NCBI GenBank assembly: GCA_015999765.1
Contig: JAECQR010000001.1
Span: 620,001-684,000, forward strand
Direction: 5' to 3'
DNA: 64,000 bases
From: Flavobacteriia bacterium
Lineage (GTDB): Bacteria; Bacteroidota; Bacteroidia; Flavobacteriales; Weeksellaceae
The translations under genes were made by a program, and so were the position numbers. This document shows, piece by piece, positions 10,333 to 20,644 of the stretch. The stretch's first letter is position 1. Each line of letters opens with the position of its first letter. The notes under the pieces are model-generated. The model was not told the DNA's origin and did no database searches. It saw only the letters and a program-made list of their open reading frames with translations.

Positions 10333-12261
10333 ATGAAATATCTTCTTCTCTGTATTCTGTTCTTCGGCTACGGTTTTAATGCGCAGGTGATCAATAAAAC
10401 CGATTCCAACAGAGTGAAGCCGCAGGATACGCTCGTTATCGATTCGGGGCAGAAGGATTCACTTCAGATCTTTAAACCTACCATTTACGATTACCAGTAT
10501 CATACACAGTTTTCGGAGAAGAAAGTTTTCGATACGGTTTTTACCCACGACAAAACTTTTATTTTTTCTCAGTACAATAACCGCGATAATTTCGGGCGAA
10601 TTCAGTTCGCGAATATAGGAGCGGGATTTCAGCCTTTGGTTTTCGAAGTGAATACAGAAAAAAATCTTTCGCTTCTTCCGACGAATAAATCATTCAATAT
10701 TTTGGGCATCAGCGATGTGAAATATTATGATGTGAAAACGCCGACTGCTGCTTTTATTTACCACAATTCAGTGAGCAGCGGGGCAGAACTTCAGTCAACT
10801 TATACTCAAAATATTGGTAAGAATTTTAATTTCGCAGTAGAGTATCTCGGATTGCGTTCCCTTGGGATGTACCAGAATTCACTTGCTGCCAATAATAATA
10901 TTGTGTTCTCGGGGCATTATACTTCGAAGAACAATAAATATGAAGCGTTCGCACACTTCCTTCATCAGAATGTCAACAATCAGGAGAATGGTGGAATCGC
11001 TGATACGGAACTCTTTTTAAGCGGCAACAGCAATTTCGACAACCGCCTGAATATTCCGGTTAATCTTACTTCCTCAGACTCCCGTTTTGGATACAGACGT
11101 TATTATTTCAGTCAGCAGTTCCGGCCATTTGCCTCGGAAAAGTTTCCCTTCAAGATCCGCCACACCATTTTTCATCAGGGAAATAAATACTACTACAACC
11201 AACAGTCGCCTGAGCCCTACTATTTTGACGAAACATCGGGCTTAATCGATTATCCGCTTTCTTCGAAAAAATATTCAAAGAATCTGAGCAACACGGTAAG
11301 TGTGCTGTTTGATAAAGAAAATTTCAAGCTCGATGCAGGCGTACGTCACCAGCTTATCAAGTTGGGAACTGGAACCGCTTTACCGGCATTTGTAAATATT
11401 CCGCAGGAACTTTCAGAAAACAGAATCGGCGCTGTAGGAAATCTACAGATCAGGCTTTGGGATAAAATTGCTCTGAATTCTAACCTCGAATTTTCAAACG
11501 GAAGTGAATTCGGAACATTTCTCCGCTCCCAGAATTTAATGAAATTCGAACCGATTGAAGGTTATTTCGTGAATGCAAAGGTTAATTTTCAAAGCGCGTC
11601 ACCAACTTTCAATCTGCTGCTGAACCCTTCTGTTTATAGGCAGTTTAATTATATTCTGGAAGATCCGAACAACGAAACAGTTACAGAAATCGGCGGCGAT
11701 GTTAACCTGAAATGGTTCCAGAGCAAAGTGTTTGCGAATTACTTCAGAATTGATAATTATACTTATCTGGATTCCTCTGCACAACCTCAGCAAAGCGGTT
11801 CAGGACTCAATATTTCACAGATCGGTGGTGAGGCTACTTTTTCATACGGTAATTTCCATCTCAACCCGAAAGTACTGTTCCAAAGCGCAATCGGTAACAA
11901 AGATCTGTTGCCCATGCCGAATTTTATCGGACGGGCAAACTTATTCTGGCAGGCAAAAGCCTTTAAAAAAGCCGCCGAAATTCAGGCCGGGATCAAAGTC
12001 TATTATTTTACAAAATTTGCCTCCCGCGAGTATTTTCCGGTCCTGAATGAATTTATTCTTCCGGGTGCAAATTCCCAAATGATTGGTGGGCAGCCGATTG
12101 CTGACGTATATTTTAATATGAAAGTGAAGCGCATGTTTTTCTTTATTGAAGCGCAGCACCTCAACACTACGTTTATGCAGAACAGGTCGTTTACCGCGCC
12201 CAATTATCCGATTTACGATTTCCGTCTGAATCTGGGAATCGTGTGGTATCTTTTCAGTTAA
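10333..12261 (+). CDS. Putative outer-membrane porin (Porin_10-like family)
   Basis: The 642-residue protein has a signal peptide (residues 1-17, 'LFFGYGFNAQ') and many alternating beta-strands ending in an aromatic residue (GIVWYLFS), as in outer-membrane barrels. The N-terminal 'IFKPTIYDYQYHTQFSEKK' and 'DRDNFGRIQFANIGAGFQPL' type segments are those of a putative porin family widespread in flavobacteria. A perfect TAnnTTTG element (TACATTTG) lies at 10242-10249. The gene lies 5 bp upstream of bshC, so the two may be co-transcribed. Solute specificity is unknown. Confidence 0.75.
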   Translation: MKYLLLCILFFGYGFNAQVINKTDSNRVKPQDTLVIDSGQKDSLQIFKPTIYDYQYHTQFSEKKVFDTVFTHDKTFIFSQYNNRDNFGRIQFANIGAGFQPLVFEVNTEKNLSLLPTNKSFNILGISDVKYYDVKTPTAAFIYHNSVSSGAELQSTYTQNIGKNFNFAVEYLGLRSLGMYQNSLAANNNIVFSGHYTSKNNKYEAFAHFLHQNVNNQENGGIADTELFLSGNSNFDNRLNIPVNLTSSDSRFGYRRYYFSQQFRPFASEKFPFKIRHTIFHQGNKYYYNQQSPEPYYFDETSGLIDYPLSSKKYSKNLSNTVSVLFDKENFKLDAGVRHQLIKLGTGTALPAFVNIPQELSENRIGAVGNLQIRLWDKIALNSNLEFSNGSEFGTFLRSQNLMKFEPIEGYFVNAKVNFQSASPTFNLLLNPSVYRQFNYILEDPNNETVTEIGGDVNLKWFQSKVFANYFRIDNYTYLDSSAQPQQSGSGLNISQIGGEATFSYGNFHLNPKVLFQSAIGNKDLLPMPNFIGRANLFWQAKAFKKAAEIQAGIKVYYFTKFASREYFPVLNEFILPGANSQMIGGQPIADVYFNMKVKRMFFFIEAQHLNTTFMQNRSFTAPNYPIYDFRLNLGIVWYLFS

Positions 12262-12265
12262 AATT

Positions 12266-13855
12266 ATGGCCAAAAAGCACAGTAGCATATCTTTTCTGGA
12301 TATTGAGAGCATCCCGTTGCTTATCAAGGATTTCCTGACACAGAAAATTGAAGGTTTCGAAAATCAGCTTTTTAATGACGGGAATATCGACAATCAGTTC
12401 AGCGTAAAAGCCAGGGAATTTACTTCCGAAAAAAGGACTTTGCTTTTCGATGTTTTAAAAGATCAGTATTCGGGAGTTCAGCTGGCTGAAAAACAGAAGG
12501 AAAATTTAAATTCACTCCTTCTCGAAAACACTTTCACAGTGACAACAGGTCATCAGCTCAACCTTTTCACAGGGCCTGCTTTTTTCATTTATAAAATTCT
12601 GCAGACGATAAAACTGGCCAATTCGCTGAATGAGAAATTTCCAAACCGCAATACAGTTCCCATTTTTTGGATGGCGACTGAAGATCACGATTTCGAGGAG
12701 ATTAATCATTTTAAAACAGAATCGAATTACTACGAAACCAAAGCGAAATCTGGTGGGCCGGTAGGCAGAATTTTGGTGGAAGATGATTTTTTCATTTCTG
12801 AATTTGAGCGTGAATTTAAAGATGCTGTTTATGGCACAGAGCTCATTCTTCTGATGAAGAAGGCTTATAAAAAAGGAAATTCTCTTGCTCAGGCTACCCG
12901 TATTCTGGTTCAGGAACTCTTTTCAGATTACGGTTTGTTGGTGATTGACGGCGATGACCGTAAGATGAAAAACCAGATGAAAGAAGTTTTCAAAAATGAA
13001 ATGCTTCATCAGGAACTGTATTATTCTACCAAAAATACGGTTGAAGTTTTAACTGAAACCTACGGGAAAGTGCAGGTAAATCCGCGTGAAATCAATTTGT
13101 TTTATCTCAGCGAAACAAGAAACCGAATCGAATTTGACGGTGGAAAGTACAGCGTGGTTGATACCAATATTTCTTTTTCTGAAACAGAACTTCTGGAAGA
13201 ACTTGAAAACTGTCCGGAAAATTTCAGTCCGAACGCTTTAATGAGGCCAGTTTATCAGGAAACCGTTTTACCGAATCTGGCTTATATTGGTGGGAATGCC
13301 GAAATCATGTACTGGCTGGAACTGCAGGATTATTATACCAAGATCGCACTCGCATTTCCTGTTCTGATCCCGCGTGTTTCCCTCCTTTTTGTCACTGAAA
13401 AAACCTTGAACAAGACAGAGAAATCAGGACTGAAAATGAATGATTTCTTTAAAAACTTTGCAACCGTAACCAAAGATATTTTGCTTGAGAATAATGAGAT
13501 TCTTCAGCTGTTAGATCAGCAAGAGCATGAATTAAAGAAGGGTTTCGATGATATTTCTGCCCAAGCGGCTCAAACCGATAAAAGCTTCGGAAGCCTCGTG
13601 AATGCAGAGAAAACAAGGCAGTTAAAATCATTTGAAAGGATGAGAAAACGTCTTTTGCGCGCAGAAAAAATTAAGCAGAACGAAAAGCTTGAGAGGCTGG
13701 AGAAAATGTTTTTAACTGTTCATCCCGGCAAAAACTGGCAGGAACGCGTGTATAACTTCTCTGTTTTTTATGCAGACTACGGTCACGAATGGCTTCAAAG
13801 TTGTTATGAGGAGATAGAGGTCCGGAAATCCGAATTAATTATTCTCAGCATTTAA
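12266..13855 (+). CDS. bshC: Bacillithiol biosynthesis cysteine-adding enzyme BshC
   Basis: The 529-residue protein matches BshC in length and motifs, including 'TVTTGHQLNLFTGPAFFIYKI' near 92-112 and 'FWMATEDHDFEEINHF' near 134-149. BshC adds cysteine to glucosaminyl-malate in the last step of bacillithiol synthesis, a low-molecular-weight thiol used by many Bacteroidota in place of glutathione. A C-terminal coiled coil (about 420-490) is typical. The start ATG is 5 bp after the porin stop. Confidence 0.93.
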   Translation: MAKKHSSISFLDIESIPLLIKDFLTQKIEGFENQLFNDGNIDNQFSVKAREFTSEKRTLLFDVLKDQYSGVQLAEKQKENLNSLLLENTFTVTTGHQLNLFTGPAFFIYKILQTIKLANSLNEKFPNRNTVPIFWMATEDHDFEEINHFKTESNYYETKAKSGGPVGRILVEDDFFISEFEREFKDAVYGTELILLMKKAYKKGNSLAQATRILVQELFSDYGLLVIDGDDRKMKNQMKEVFKNEMLHQELYYSTKNTVEVLTETYGKVQVNPREINLFYLSETRNRIEFDGGKYSVVDTNISFSETELLEELENCPENFSPNALMRPVYQETVLPNLAYIGGNAEIMYWLELQDYYTKIALAFPVLIPRVSLLFVTEKTLNKTEKSGLKMNDFFKNFATVTKDILLENNEILQLLDQQEHELKKGFDDISAQAAQTDKSFGSLVNAEKTRQLKSFERMRKRLLRAEKIKQNEKLERLEKMFLTVHPGKNWQERVYNFSVFYADYGHEWLQSCYEEIEVRKSELIILSI

Positions 13856-13893
13856 TTTTAAAGCAGTATTTTTGTAAATATTTATCATAACAG

Positions 13894-15810
13894 ATGATCA
13901 GAAAACTTTTCTTACTATCAAGTCTCATCGCCTTTTCTGGGTTTTACGCCCAAAAGACACATACCGTTGTTAAAGGCGATAATCCGTATAATATTTCTAA
14001 AAAATACGGGATTTCCGTTGATGAATTATATAAACTGAATCCCAATGTAAAAGAAGGTAAAATCTCCATTGGCGAAGTACTGGTAGTTAATAAAACGGGT
14101 GGTGTAAAAAGTGCGGTTGCCGAGAAAACGGGAACTTCAGCATTAGGAAAAATTATTCTGCAGCCCAAACAGACTGTTTATGGGATTACCAAGCAATATA
14201 ATATATCGGAAGCCGACTTAAGGAAACTGAATCCAAATCTGGATTCTCACATGAAAATAGGCGACGAAGTTATATTGCCGTTAGATAAAATAAATAAATT
14301 TGGTGGTACCCAACCTGTTGCTGCAACAACAACAGAAGTGAAAATCCCAGCCGCTACTGTAGAAGTGAAAAACACGGAAAACACTACTCCAGATGATTCT
14401 TATACCGTTCAGGAAAAAGACAATTACTATAAGCTGACCCGTAAATTTAATCTTACCCAAAAGGAACTTTTCGCTCTGAATCCAGGTTTGGAAGCAAAAG
14501 GACTTCAGCCGGGTGAAATGATTAAAGTGAAGGGGAATATTGCGACAACTACTACAACTGCTGAAGAACCAAAAGCGGTTCCGGCAGCTCAAACAGTTTC
14601 TACCAACACTTATGATACCACGTCGGTAAGTGATGATTATGTAACGTATACCGTTCAGGCGGGCGATACGGTTTTCGGGATTTTAAATAAATTCAGCGTA
14701 AGTTTAGATCAACTCCTGAGCCTGAATCCGAACCTTTCACAAGGTCTGAAAACCGGAATGGTTCTTAAAATTAAAAAACTTGATGCCGGTTATGTGAAAA
14801 AATCCGGTGATGCACTGAATGTAGTTCTGATGTTGCCTTTCGGCTTTGATACCGATGATTCAAGAGCCAGAACACTTTCTCTTGATTTTCTTGCGGGCGC
14901 GAAATTAGCCATCGAAAGAAATGCCGCCAAAGGTCAGAAACTGGATGTAAAAGTAATCGATGCGGGAAATGAAAGCAGTTTCAAGAATTCTTTAACCCAG
15001 ATCAATTCCGACAATACCGATTTAATAATCGGGCCGTTTTTCAAATCAAGTGTTCTTCAGGTTCTGGATTATGTGAAATCGAACAAAATTCCTGTAGTAG
15101 CACCATTTGCCAATACTGAAGATCTTTTGAAGTACGATAATCTGATTCTTATTGAAACCAACGAAATGGTTTATGCAGACAGAATTGTGAAGGAAGTGAA
15201 AAGTGCTTACTCGGATCAGAAAATATTTATCGTAGCCGATGAAGACCGATCCAAAGCCAATTATCTGAAATCAAATATTGAAAAAGAGATCAAAAATGCT
15301 TCGGTCGTGATTGTAAACTCTCCGCTCGATATTCAACTCGATAAAAATATGATGACGGGCCAGTCGGCACCTGTTATAGCCGTTTTGGCAAACGATAAAG
15401 ACTCTGTTGGCGATTCATTTGCGAGCCAGATGATTGCGCTTTCTAAGGAAGTTGCCAATGTGCGGGCTTTCAGTATGTATTATTCGCCGGTATTCGAAAA
15501 GAAAGTTGATGATCTCAGCGCTGCGAATCTTGTTTATTTAATGGACAGAAAGATTGATACTGAAGGGGATTTTGAAAAAGAAATTCTGGCAGCCTATAAA
15601 GCTAAATATTGCAAAACTCCGTCTAAATATGCGGTGATCGGCTTCGATGTTGTAAACGATATGCTGAGCCGCGAAAACAAAAAAGGAGAAATCTTCAAAC
15701 AGATGAATAAAGTGCAGACTCAACTTGCCACTAAATTCGAGTTTGAAAAGACCAAAAATGGAGCATACGTGAACAAAGGGTACAGAGTTGTACGTTTGGT
15801 TCCCAACTAA
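13894..15810 (+). CDS. Secreted LysM-repeat protein with type I periplasmic-binding-like domain
   Basis: The 638-residue protein has a signal peptide (1-19, 'FSGFYAQ'). Four LysM repeats follow at about 21-64, 83-128, 167-210 and 247-291, each with a 'Y.V..GD....I..KF.' start and an 'L..LNP' centre. The remaining 340 residues resemble type I periplasmic ligand-binding folds ('FLAGAKLAIERNAAKGQKLDVKVID', 'DLIIGPFFKSSV'). This architecture is common in flavobacteria and suggests peptidoglycan anchoring or a role at septa or lipoprotein assembly, but the function is not established. A perfect TATTTTTG promoter element lies at 13867-13874. Confidence 0.8.
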   Translation: MIRKLFLLSSLIAFSGFYAQKTHTVVKGDNPYNISKKYGISVDELYKLNPNVKEGKISIGEVLVVNKTGGVKSAVAEKTGTSALGKIILQPKQTVYGITKQYNISEADLRKLNPNLDSHMKIGDEVILPLDKINKFGGTQPVAATTTEVKIPAATVEVKNTENTTPDDSYTVQEKDNYYKLTRKFNLTQKELFALNPGLEAKGLQPGEMIKVKGNIATTTTTAEEPKAVPAAQTVSTNTYDTTSVSDDYVTYTVQAGDTVFGILNKFSVSLDQLLSLNPNLSQGLKTGMVLKIKKLDAGYVKKSGDALNVVLMLPFGFDTDDSRARTLSLDFLAGAKLAIERNAAKGQKLDVKVIDAGNESSFKNSLTQINSDNTDLIIGPFFKSSVLQVLDYVKSNKIPVVAPFANTEDLLKYDNLILIETNEMVYADRIVKEVKSAYSDQKIFIVADEDRSKANYLKSNIEKEIKNASVVIVNSPLDIQLDKNMMTGQSAPVIAVLANDKDSVGDSFASQMIALSKEVANVRAFSMYYSPVFEKKVDDLSAANLVYLMDRKIDTEGDFEKEILAAYKAKYCKTPSKYAVIGFDVVNDMLSRENKKGEIFKQMNKVQTQLATKFEFEKTKNGAYVNKGYRVVRLVPN

Positions 15811-15927
15811 AACACAAACAGTCTTCTGAAGATCAGGAACTAAAATGGGAAGAAGACGATGATTTTTAAATATTCGGTTGATGAGGTTCACCTGTCAGCT
15901 GATACAATTTTTTTCTAAATTATATAT

Positions 15928-16803
15928 ATGAAAGCACTTGTATTTCCGGGGCAGGGTTCACAGTTTGTGGGTATGGGTAAGGAACTGTACGATTCCCGCA
16001 AAGACATTAAAGATCTTATGGAATCCGCCAATGATATTCTGGGTTTCGATATCCTGTCGATTATGTTCAAAGGAACCGAAGAGGATTTAAAGAAAACAGA
16101 AGTCACACAACCCTCCATTTTCATTCATTCAGTTGCAGCACTTAAAACGATCAATGGAATCGGTCCAGAAATGGTTGCCGGTCATTCTTTGGGCGAATTT
16201 TCCGCATTGGTTGCCAACGGCGTCCTGTCCTTTGATGATGGTTTAAAACTAGTTGCAGCCCGTGCAAACGCGATGCAGGAAGCCTGTGATGCAAACCCGA
16301 GTTCTATGGCCGCCATTCTTGGTCTTGCAGACGAAAAAGTAGAGGAAATCTGCGCTTCCATCGACGGAATTGTAGTTCCTGCGAATTACAACTGTCCGGG
16401 ACAGCTCGTTATTTCCGGAGAAACCGCAGCTGTGGAAATGGCATGCGAAAAAATGAAGGAAGCCGGTGCCAAACGTGCACTGATGTTGGCAGTGAACGGA
16501 GCGTTCCATTCCCCATTAATGCAGCCTGCACAGGAGAAATTAGCGGCAGCAATTGAACAGACTAAATTCAGAACAGCTATGATTCCTGTGTACCAAAATA
16601 TTTCTACAAAAGCCGTAACTGACCAGGAAGAAATAAAGCAGAACCTTATCAAGCAACTTACCGGTCCGGTAAAATGGACTCAATCTGTACAGAATATGAT
16701 AAAAGACGGTGCTGATAATTTTATTGAAGTAGGTCCGGGCAAAACGCTGCAAGGTCTTATCAAGAAAATCAACAGCGAGGTTACTTTTTCATCAGCAGTT
16801 TAG
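15928..16803 (+). CDS. fabD: Malonyl-CoA:ACP transacylase FabD
   Basis: The 291-residue protein has the FabD fold: 'VFPGQGSQFVGMG' at 5-17, the nucleophile elbow 'GHSLGEFSA' with Ser87, and the catalytic His194 in 'NGAFHSPLM'. It transfers malonyl from CoA to acyl carrier protein, starting fatty-acid elongation. It ends 2 bp before the GHMP-kinase gene, suggesting co-transcription. Confidence 0.95.
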   Translation: MKALVFPGQGSQFVGMGKELYDSRKDIKDLMESANDILGFDILSIMFKGTEEDLKKTEVTQPSIFIHSVAALKTINGIGPEMVAGHSLGEFSALVANGVLSFDDGLKLVAARANAMQEACDANPSSMAAILGLADEKVEEICASIDGIVVPANYNCPGQLVISGETAAVEMACEKMKEAGAKRALMLAVNGAFHSPLMQPAQEKLAAAIEQTKFRTAMIPVYQNISTKAVTDQEEIKQNLIKQLTGPVKWTQSVQNMIKDGADNFIEVGPGKTLQGLIKKINSEVTFSSAV

Positions 16804-16805
16804 CA

Positions 16806-17714
16806 ATGACGGGTAAAATATTCTCACCGGGAAAATTATTGCTCACTTCAGAATATGTCGTCCTCGATGGCGCTTTAGCTCTTGCCGTACCTACAAAATG
16901 GGGGCAGGAGTTTTTTTTTGAGGAAATTCAAAATGGAAATCCCGTTGTTTATTGGGAAGCTTTTCATCAGGGGCAACTTTGGTTAAAAGCAGCGATCAAT
17001 TATAAAACCCGGGAAATCTTAAACGCCAATTTTCAGAAACCAGCGGAATTTATTTTGAAAGTTCTGAAGCATGTGCAGCAACTTTCCTCCACTCAATTTC
17101 AGAGAGATTCCACTTACCATCTAAAAACAAATCTTCAGTTTCCTGCTGATTATGGTTTGGGAAGCAGCTCTACCTTAATGAACAATCTTGCAGAATGGGC
17201 CGGTATTGATGCTTTTGTACTGAATGAACTCAGTTTAGGCGGGAGCGGATATGATGTGGCTGTCGCAAAAGAAAAATCTGCAGTTCTTTATCAGAATACC
17301 GGGGGAGAAAGAGTGATTCAAGCCATCAATTTCAATCCTAAGTTTAAGGATGAGCTTATTTTCGTTCATCTCAATCAGAAGCAGGACAGCCGCGAGGGCA
17401 TCAATCTCTACCGCTCGAAGGCAACATCACCACAGTTAACAGAAATTTTCTCATCGCTGACTTTGGAAGTTATGAATGCTGAAGATGCAGATTTGTTCTC
17501 CCAATTAATGGAAGTTCATGAGCGGACACTTTCTGAATTTCTGGGAATTAAAACGGTGAAAGAACATTATTTTGAGCAATGCCCCGTATTCGTGAAAAGT
17601 CTGGGTGCATGGGGCGGCGATTTTGTAATGAGCAGAAAATTTCCGGGTTTTGAAGACTATTTTTCGGGAAAAGGTTTTAACCGCTTTTTTTTGTGGGAGG
17701 ATTTAATAAGTTGA
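16806..17714 (+). CDS. GYDIA-type GHMP kinase (mevalonate-pathway-like)
   Basis: The 302-residue protein has a GHMP-kinase start ('FSPGKLLLTSEYVVLDGALALAVP'), a glycine/serine ATP loop 'DYGLGSSSTLMNNLAEW' near 116-132, and the signature 'SGYDVAVAKEKSAVLY' near 146-162 that names the flavobacterial GYDIA family. GHMP kinases phosphorylate mevalonate or homoserine-like substrates. Members of this family are usually proposed to act in the mevalonate route of isoprenoid synthesis, but the substrate here is inferred. The start is 2 bp after the fabD stop. Confidence 0.85.
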   Translation: MTGKIFSPGKLLLTSEYVVLDGALALAVPTKWGQEFFFEEIQNGNPVVYWEAFHQGQLWLKAAINYKTREILNANFQKPAEFILKVLKHVQQLSSTQFQRDSTYHLKTNLQFPADYGLGSSSTLMNNLAEWAGIDAFVLNELSLGGSGYDVAVAKEKSAVLYQNTGGERVIQAINFNPKFKDELIFVHLNQKQDSREGINLYRSKATSPQLTEIFSSLTLEVMNAEDADLFSQLMEVHERTLSEFLGIKTVKEHYFEQCPVFVKSLGAWGGDFVMSRKFPGFEDYFSGKGFNRFFLWEDLIS

Positions 17715-17801
17715 TTATAAGCAAGTTGAAGAATTTTAAATTTCTTGTGAATTCTGACGAATATCAGTAGTTTTAAAACCATTTTAATAACCTATAATAG
17801 G

Positions 17802-17809
17802 TAAATTTG
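17802..17809 (+). promoter_or_regulatory. TAnnTTTG promoter element of pckA
   Basis: TAAATTTG is a perfect -7 element 34 bp before the pckA start. No clear TTTG occurs at the expected upstream spacing, so only the -7 part is supported. Confidence 0.5.
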
Positions 17810-17843
17810 TTTTATTAAAAAGAATCAGAAATATTAAGTCATT

Positions 17844-19448
17844 ATGAAGAACATCAGAATTATCCAGCAATTACATGATTTAGGGATCACCGGTTATGAA
17901 GAGGTAGTTTACAATCCAAGTTACGAGGAGCTTTTCAAAGCTGAAATGTCTGCTAAAAACCAAGGATTTGAAAAAGGCGCATTGACAGAATCGGGTGCTG
18001 TTGCCGTAAAAACCGGAATTTTCACAGGACGTTCACCGAAAGACCGATTTATTGTAAAAGATGAAGTTACAGAAAACACGATTCACTGGGATGGCAATGT
18101 AAATCTTCCTACAACACCGGAAATTTTCGAAAGCTGTAAACAGTTGGTTCTGAAACAACTTTCTTCCTCCAAAAAAATATATGTTGTTGACGCTTTTTGC
18201 GGCACCAATCCAGATACCAGACTTAAAGTAAGATTCATTATGGAAGTGGCCTGGCAGGCGCATTTCGTAACGAATATGTTCATCCGTCCTTCCAATTTTG
18301 AACTTGAAACTTTTGGCGAGCCGGATTTCATCGTGATGAACGGTTCTAAAACCACCAATCCAGACTGGAAAGAGCAGGGATTAAATTCTGAAAACTTCGT
18401 GATGTTCAACCTGACGCAGAAAATTCAGATTATCGGCGGAACCTGGTATGGCGGCGAAATGAAGAAAGGAATGTTTGCGATGATGAATTATTACCTTCCG
18501 CTGAAAGGAATGGCTTCTATGCACTGTTCAGCCAACGTAGGTGAAGACGGCGATGTTGCTTTGTTTTTTGGACTTTCCGGAACAGGAAAAACCACACTTT
18601 CTGCCGATCCTAAAAGATATCTTATCGGTGATGACGAGCACGGTTGGGATAACAACGGCGTTTTCAATTATGAAGGCGGATGTTATGCAAAAGTGATTGA
18701 CTTAACTGAAGAAAAAGAACCGGACATTTATAAAGCCATCAGAAGAGATTCACTGTTGGAAAATGTTGTCGTGAACGAGTACGGTGAAGCGGATTACACT
18801 GATAATTCAATCACCGAAAACACGAGAGTTTCTTATCCGATCTATCATATCAGCAAAATCGTATTGCCTTCAAAAGCCGGACACGCGAAGAAAATCGTAT
18901 ATCTTTCTGCTGACGCATTCGGAGTATTGCCGCCGGTTTCCATCCTGAATGAAGATCAGGCACAATATCACTTCCTTTGCGGTTATACCTCAAAACTTGC
19001 AGGAACCGAAAGAGGAATTACAGAACCACAACCGTCCTTTTCACCGGCGTTTGGTGAAGCATTCTTAACGCTGCATCCAACCATGTACTCTAAAACCCTC
19101 ATCGGGAAAATGAAAGAGCACGGAGCAAAAGCTTATCTGGTAAATACAGGCTGGAACGGAACCGGAAAAAGAATTTCCCTGAAAGATACCCGAGCGATTA
19201 TCGATGCCATTATCGACGGATCCATTGAAAAAGCGGATAAAACCATTATTCCGGTAATGAACCTTGAAATCCCAACCGCTTTGCCTAATGTAACCGATGG
19301 AATTCTTGATCCGAGAGCTACTTATGCTGAAGTTTCAGAATGGGAAGCGAAAGCAAAAGATCTTGGCGCACGTTACATCAAGAATTTTGAGCAGTATTGC
19401 GACACTGCAGAAGGTCAGAGACTGGTTGCTGCAGGACCGCAACTTTAG
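17844..19448 (+). CDS. pckA: ATP-dependent phosphoenolpyruvate carboxykinase
   Basis: The 534-residue protein has the full set of PckA motifs: '[15 protein letters not shown]' near 53-67, '[22 protein letters not shown]' near 198-219, the P-loop '[16 protein letters not shown]' near 241-256, and '[22 protein letters not shown]' near 262-283. It converts oxaloacetate and ATP to phosphoenolpyruvate, CO2 and ADP in gluconeogenesis. Length matches the ATP-dependent class. It is monocistronic, with a strong terminator at 19472-19508. Confidence 0.97.
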   Translation: MKNIRIIQQLHDLGITGYEEVVYNPSYEELFKAEMSAKNQGFEKGALTESGAVAVKTGIFTGRSPKDRFIVKDEVTENTIHWDGNVNLPTTPEIFESCKQLVLKQLSSSKKIYVVDAFCGTNPDTRLKVRFIMEVAWQAHFVTNMFIRPSNFELETFGEPDFIVMNGSKTTNPDWKEQGLNSENFVMFNLTQKIQIIGGTWYGGEMKKGMFAMMNYYLPLKGMASMHCSANVGEDGDVALFFGLSGTGKTTLSADPKRYLIGDDEHGWDNNGVFNYEGGCYAKVIDLTEEKEPDIYKAIRRDSLLENVVVNEYGEADYTDNSITENTRVSYPIYHISKIVLPSKAGHAKKIVYLSADAFGVLPPVSILNEDQAQYHFLCGYTSKLAGTERGITEPQPSFSPAFGEAFLTLHPTMYSKTLIGKMKEHGAKAYLVNTGWNGTGKRISLKDTRAIIDAIIDGSIEKADKTIIPVMNLEIPTALPNVTDGILDPRATYAEVSEWEAKAKDLGARYIKNFEQYCDTAEGQRLVAAGPQL

Positions 19449-19471
19449 AATTAATTAATTGTTTTGTATTA

Positions 19472-19508
19472 GAAATTCCCCCGACCATAAGGCTGGGGGA
19501 ATTTTTTT
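19472..19508 (+). terminator. Rho-independent terminator of pckA
   Basis: AAATTCCCCC / GGGGGAATTT with a loop containing GACCATAAGGCT is followed by seven T. It starts 24 bp after the pckA stop. Confidence 0.9.
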
Positions 19509-19718
19509 GCCTGATCACTCCGGCAGGATTGACTGCCGTATGATGAAAAAGCTGTAACTTAACAGGGTATTGGATGAATCCTTTGAGATATGCAGCAGTT
19601 TTCCGCAGGTTGGTAATAAGTGCCTCCTACTTTATCCATGAAGTAAAGTCGGCATAAACTACAAGTTGCCATGAAGGTGACTGCATTTAATCACGAGCAA
19701 CATCAAAACGATATATAT

Positions 19719-20477
19719 ATGGCTAAGCAGGTAGGTCCACTCTTTTTTAAAGGAACAATGAGGGGTATTAATTACTATTTCCGGGAAGGCGAGCCCCTTG
19801 CGCGCAGAGCGGGGGGAGGTTTTTCGCGTAAGAACATCAAGGAAAGTCCAAATATGGAAAAGGTAAGGAAAAGCAACAGTGAGTTTGCGCACTGTTCCAA
19901 GGTGAACAAAGCCTTTAAGCTTGCTTTGCAGCCTTATCTGTCGCGTTACAAAGACGGTACTTTTCACTACCGGCTGATGCAGCTGTTTTTAAATATTAAG
20001 GACTGCGATACTGTGTCTGAGCGAGGGAGACGTTCCGTAGGAGAGGGGATTGCGACCACCACCGGGCAACAGCTTGTGAAAGATTTTATTTTTACCCCAG
20101 AGCGACCGCATCTTTTTACCGGTGACTCTGAATTTGAATGGAATCCGCCTCAGTTTAAGGTCAGTAATTTTAAACTTACTGATGCAAATTGGCCAAATGA
20201 GGCAGATTATATGGAGATCAGTGTCGGTTTGCTCCGCTTTGATTTTGAAACGCTCGCTTATGGGCATGTTTTTGCAGATCCGTTGGTGATCGGAGGTGAT
20301 TTCCAGAAAGATTCTTTTAGTATCGCCTGTCCGGATCTTCCGGGAGGTGAGGGAATGCTTTTTTCGGCAGTCAGGGTTTCTTTTTACCGAACTGTTGATG
20401 GAGAAAGACATCGGGTGCCTGAAAGCGGGCATACGGGAGTCCGCATTATGTCTGTTTGGGAGGGAACCGAAGATTGA
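19719..20477 (+). CDS. Conserved flavobacterial protein of unknown function
   Basis: I chose the internal ATG at 19719 (MAKQVGPLFFKGTMRG), because the 16 residues encoded upstream (from 19671) look non-conserved and this start gives the form I recall for related flavobacterial hypotheticals. The ~252-residue protein has no signal peptide or transmembrane segment. The N-terminus has 'GEPLARRAGGGFS' and the middle 'YKDGTFHYRLMQLFLNIKDCDTVSERG'. The C-terminal part is rich in beta-strand-like stretches. The gene stands alone between pckA and the convergent ribA. I cannot assign a role. Confidence 0.65.
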   Translation: MAKQVGPLFFKGTMRGINYYFREGEPLARRAGGGFSRKNIKESPNMEKVRKSNSEFAHCSKVNKAFKLALQPYLSRYKDGTFHYRLMQLFLNIKDCDTVSERGRRSVGEGIATTTGQQLVKDFIFTPERPHLFTGDSEFEWNPPQFKVSNFKLTDANWPNEADYMEISVGLLRFDFETLAYGHVFADPLVIGGDFQKDSFSIACPDLPGGEGMLFSAVRVSFYRTVDGERHRVPESGHTGVRIMSVWEGTED

Positions 20478-20644
20478 GCGTTTCGCAAATTATATCACAA
20501 TATAACAGTTACGACACCGCACTTTTACATGAGCTACTTTGCTTATCAGGGAAATGTTGTCAGTCTTACCGGGATATTTTCTATACTTACCCATACGAAT
20601 AAGCAGTTGTTTTATTTTCAGTTGGCAGGAAACCATTCCAACAG
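20478..20644. other. Convergent spacer
   Basis: No gene or clear terminator is seen between the conserved protein gene and ribA. Confidence 0.3.

Noticed and set aside
19671-19718. Longer N-terminus for the conserved protein at 19719
   Set aside because: The extra 16 residues look non-conserved and the internal ATG gives a better start.
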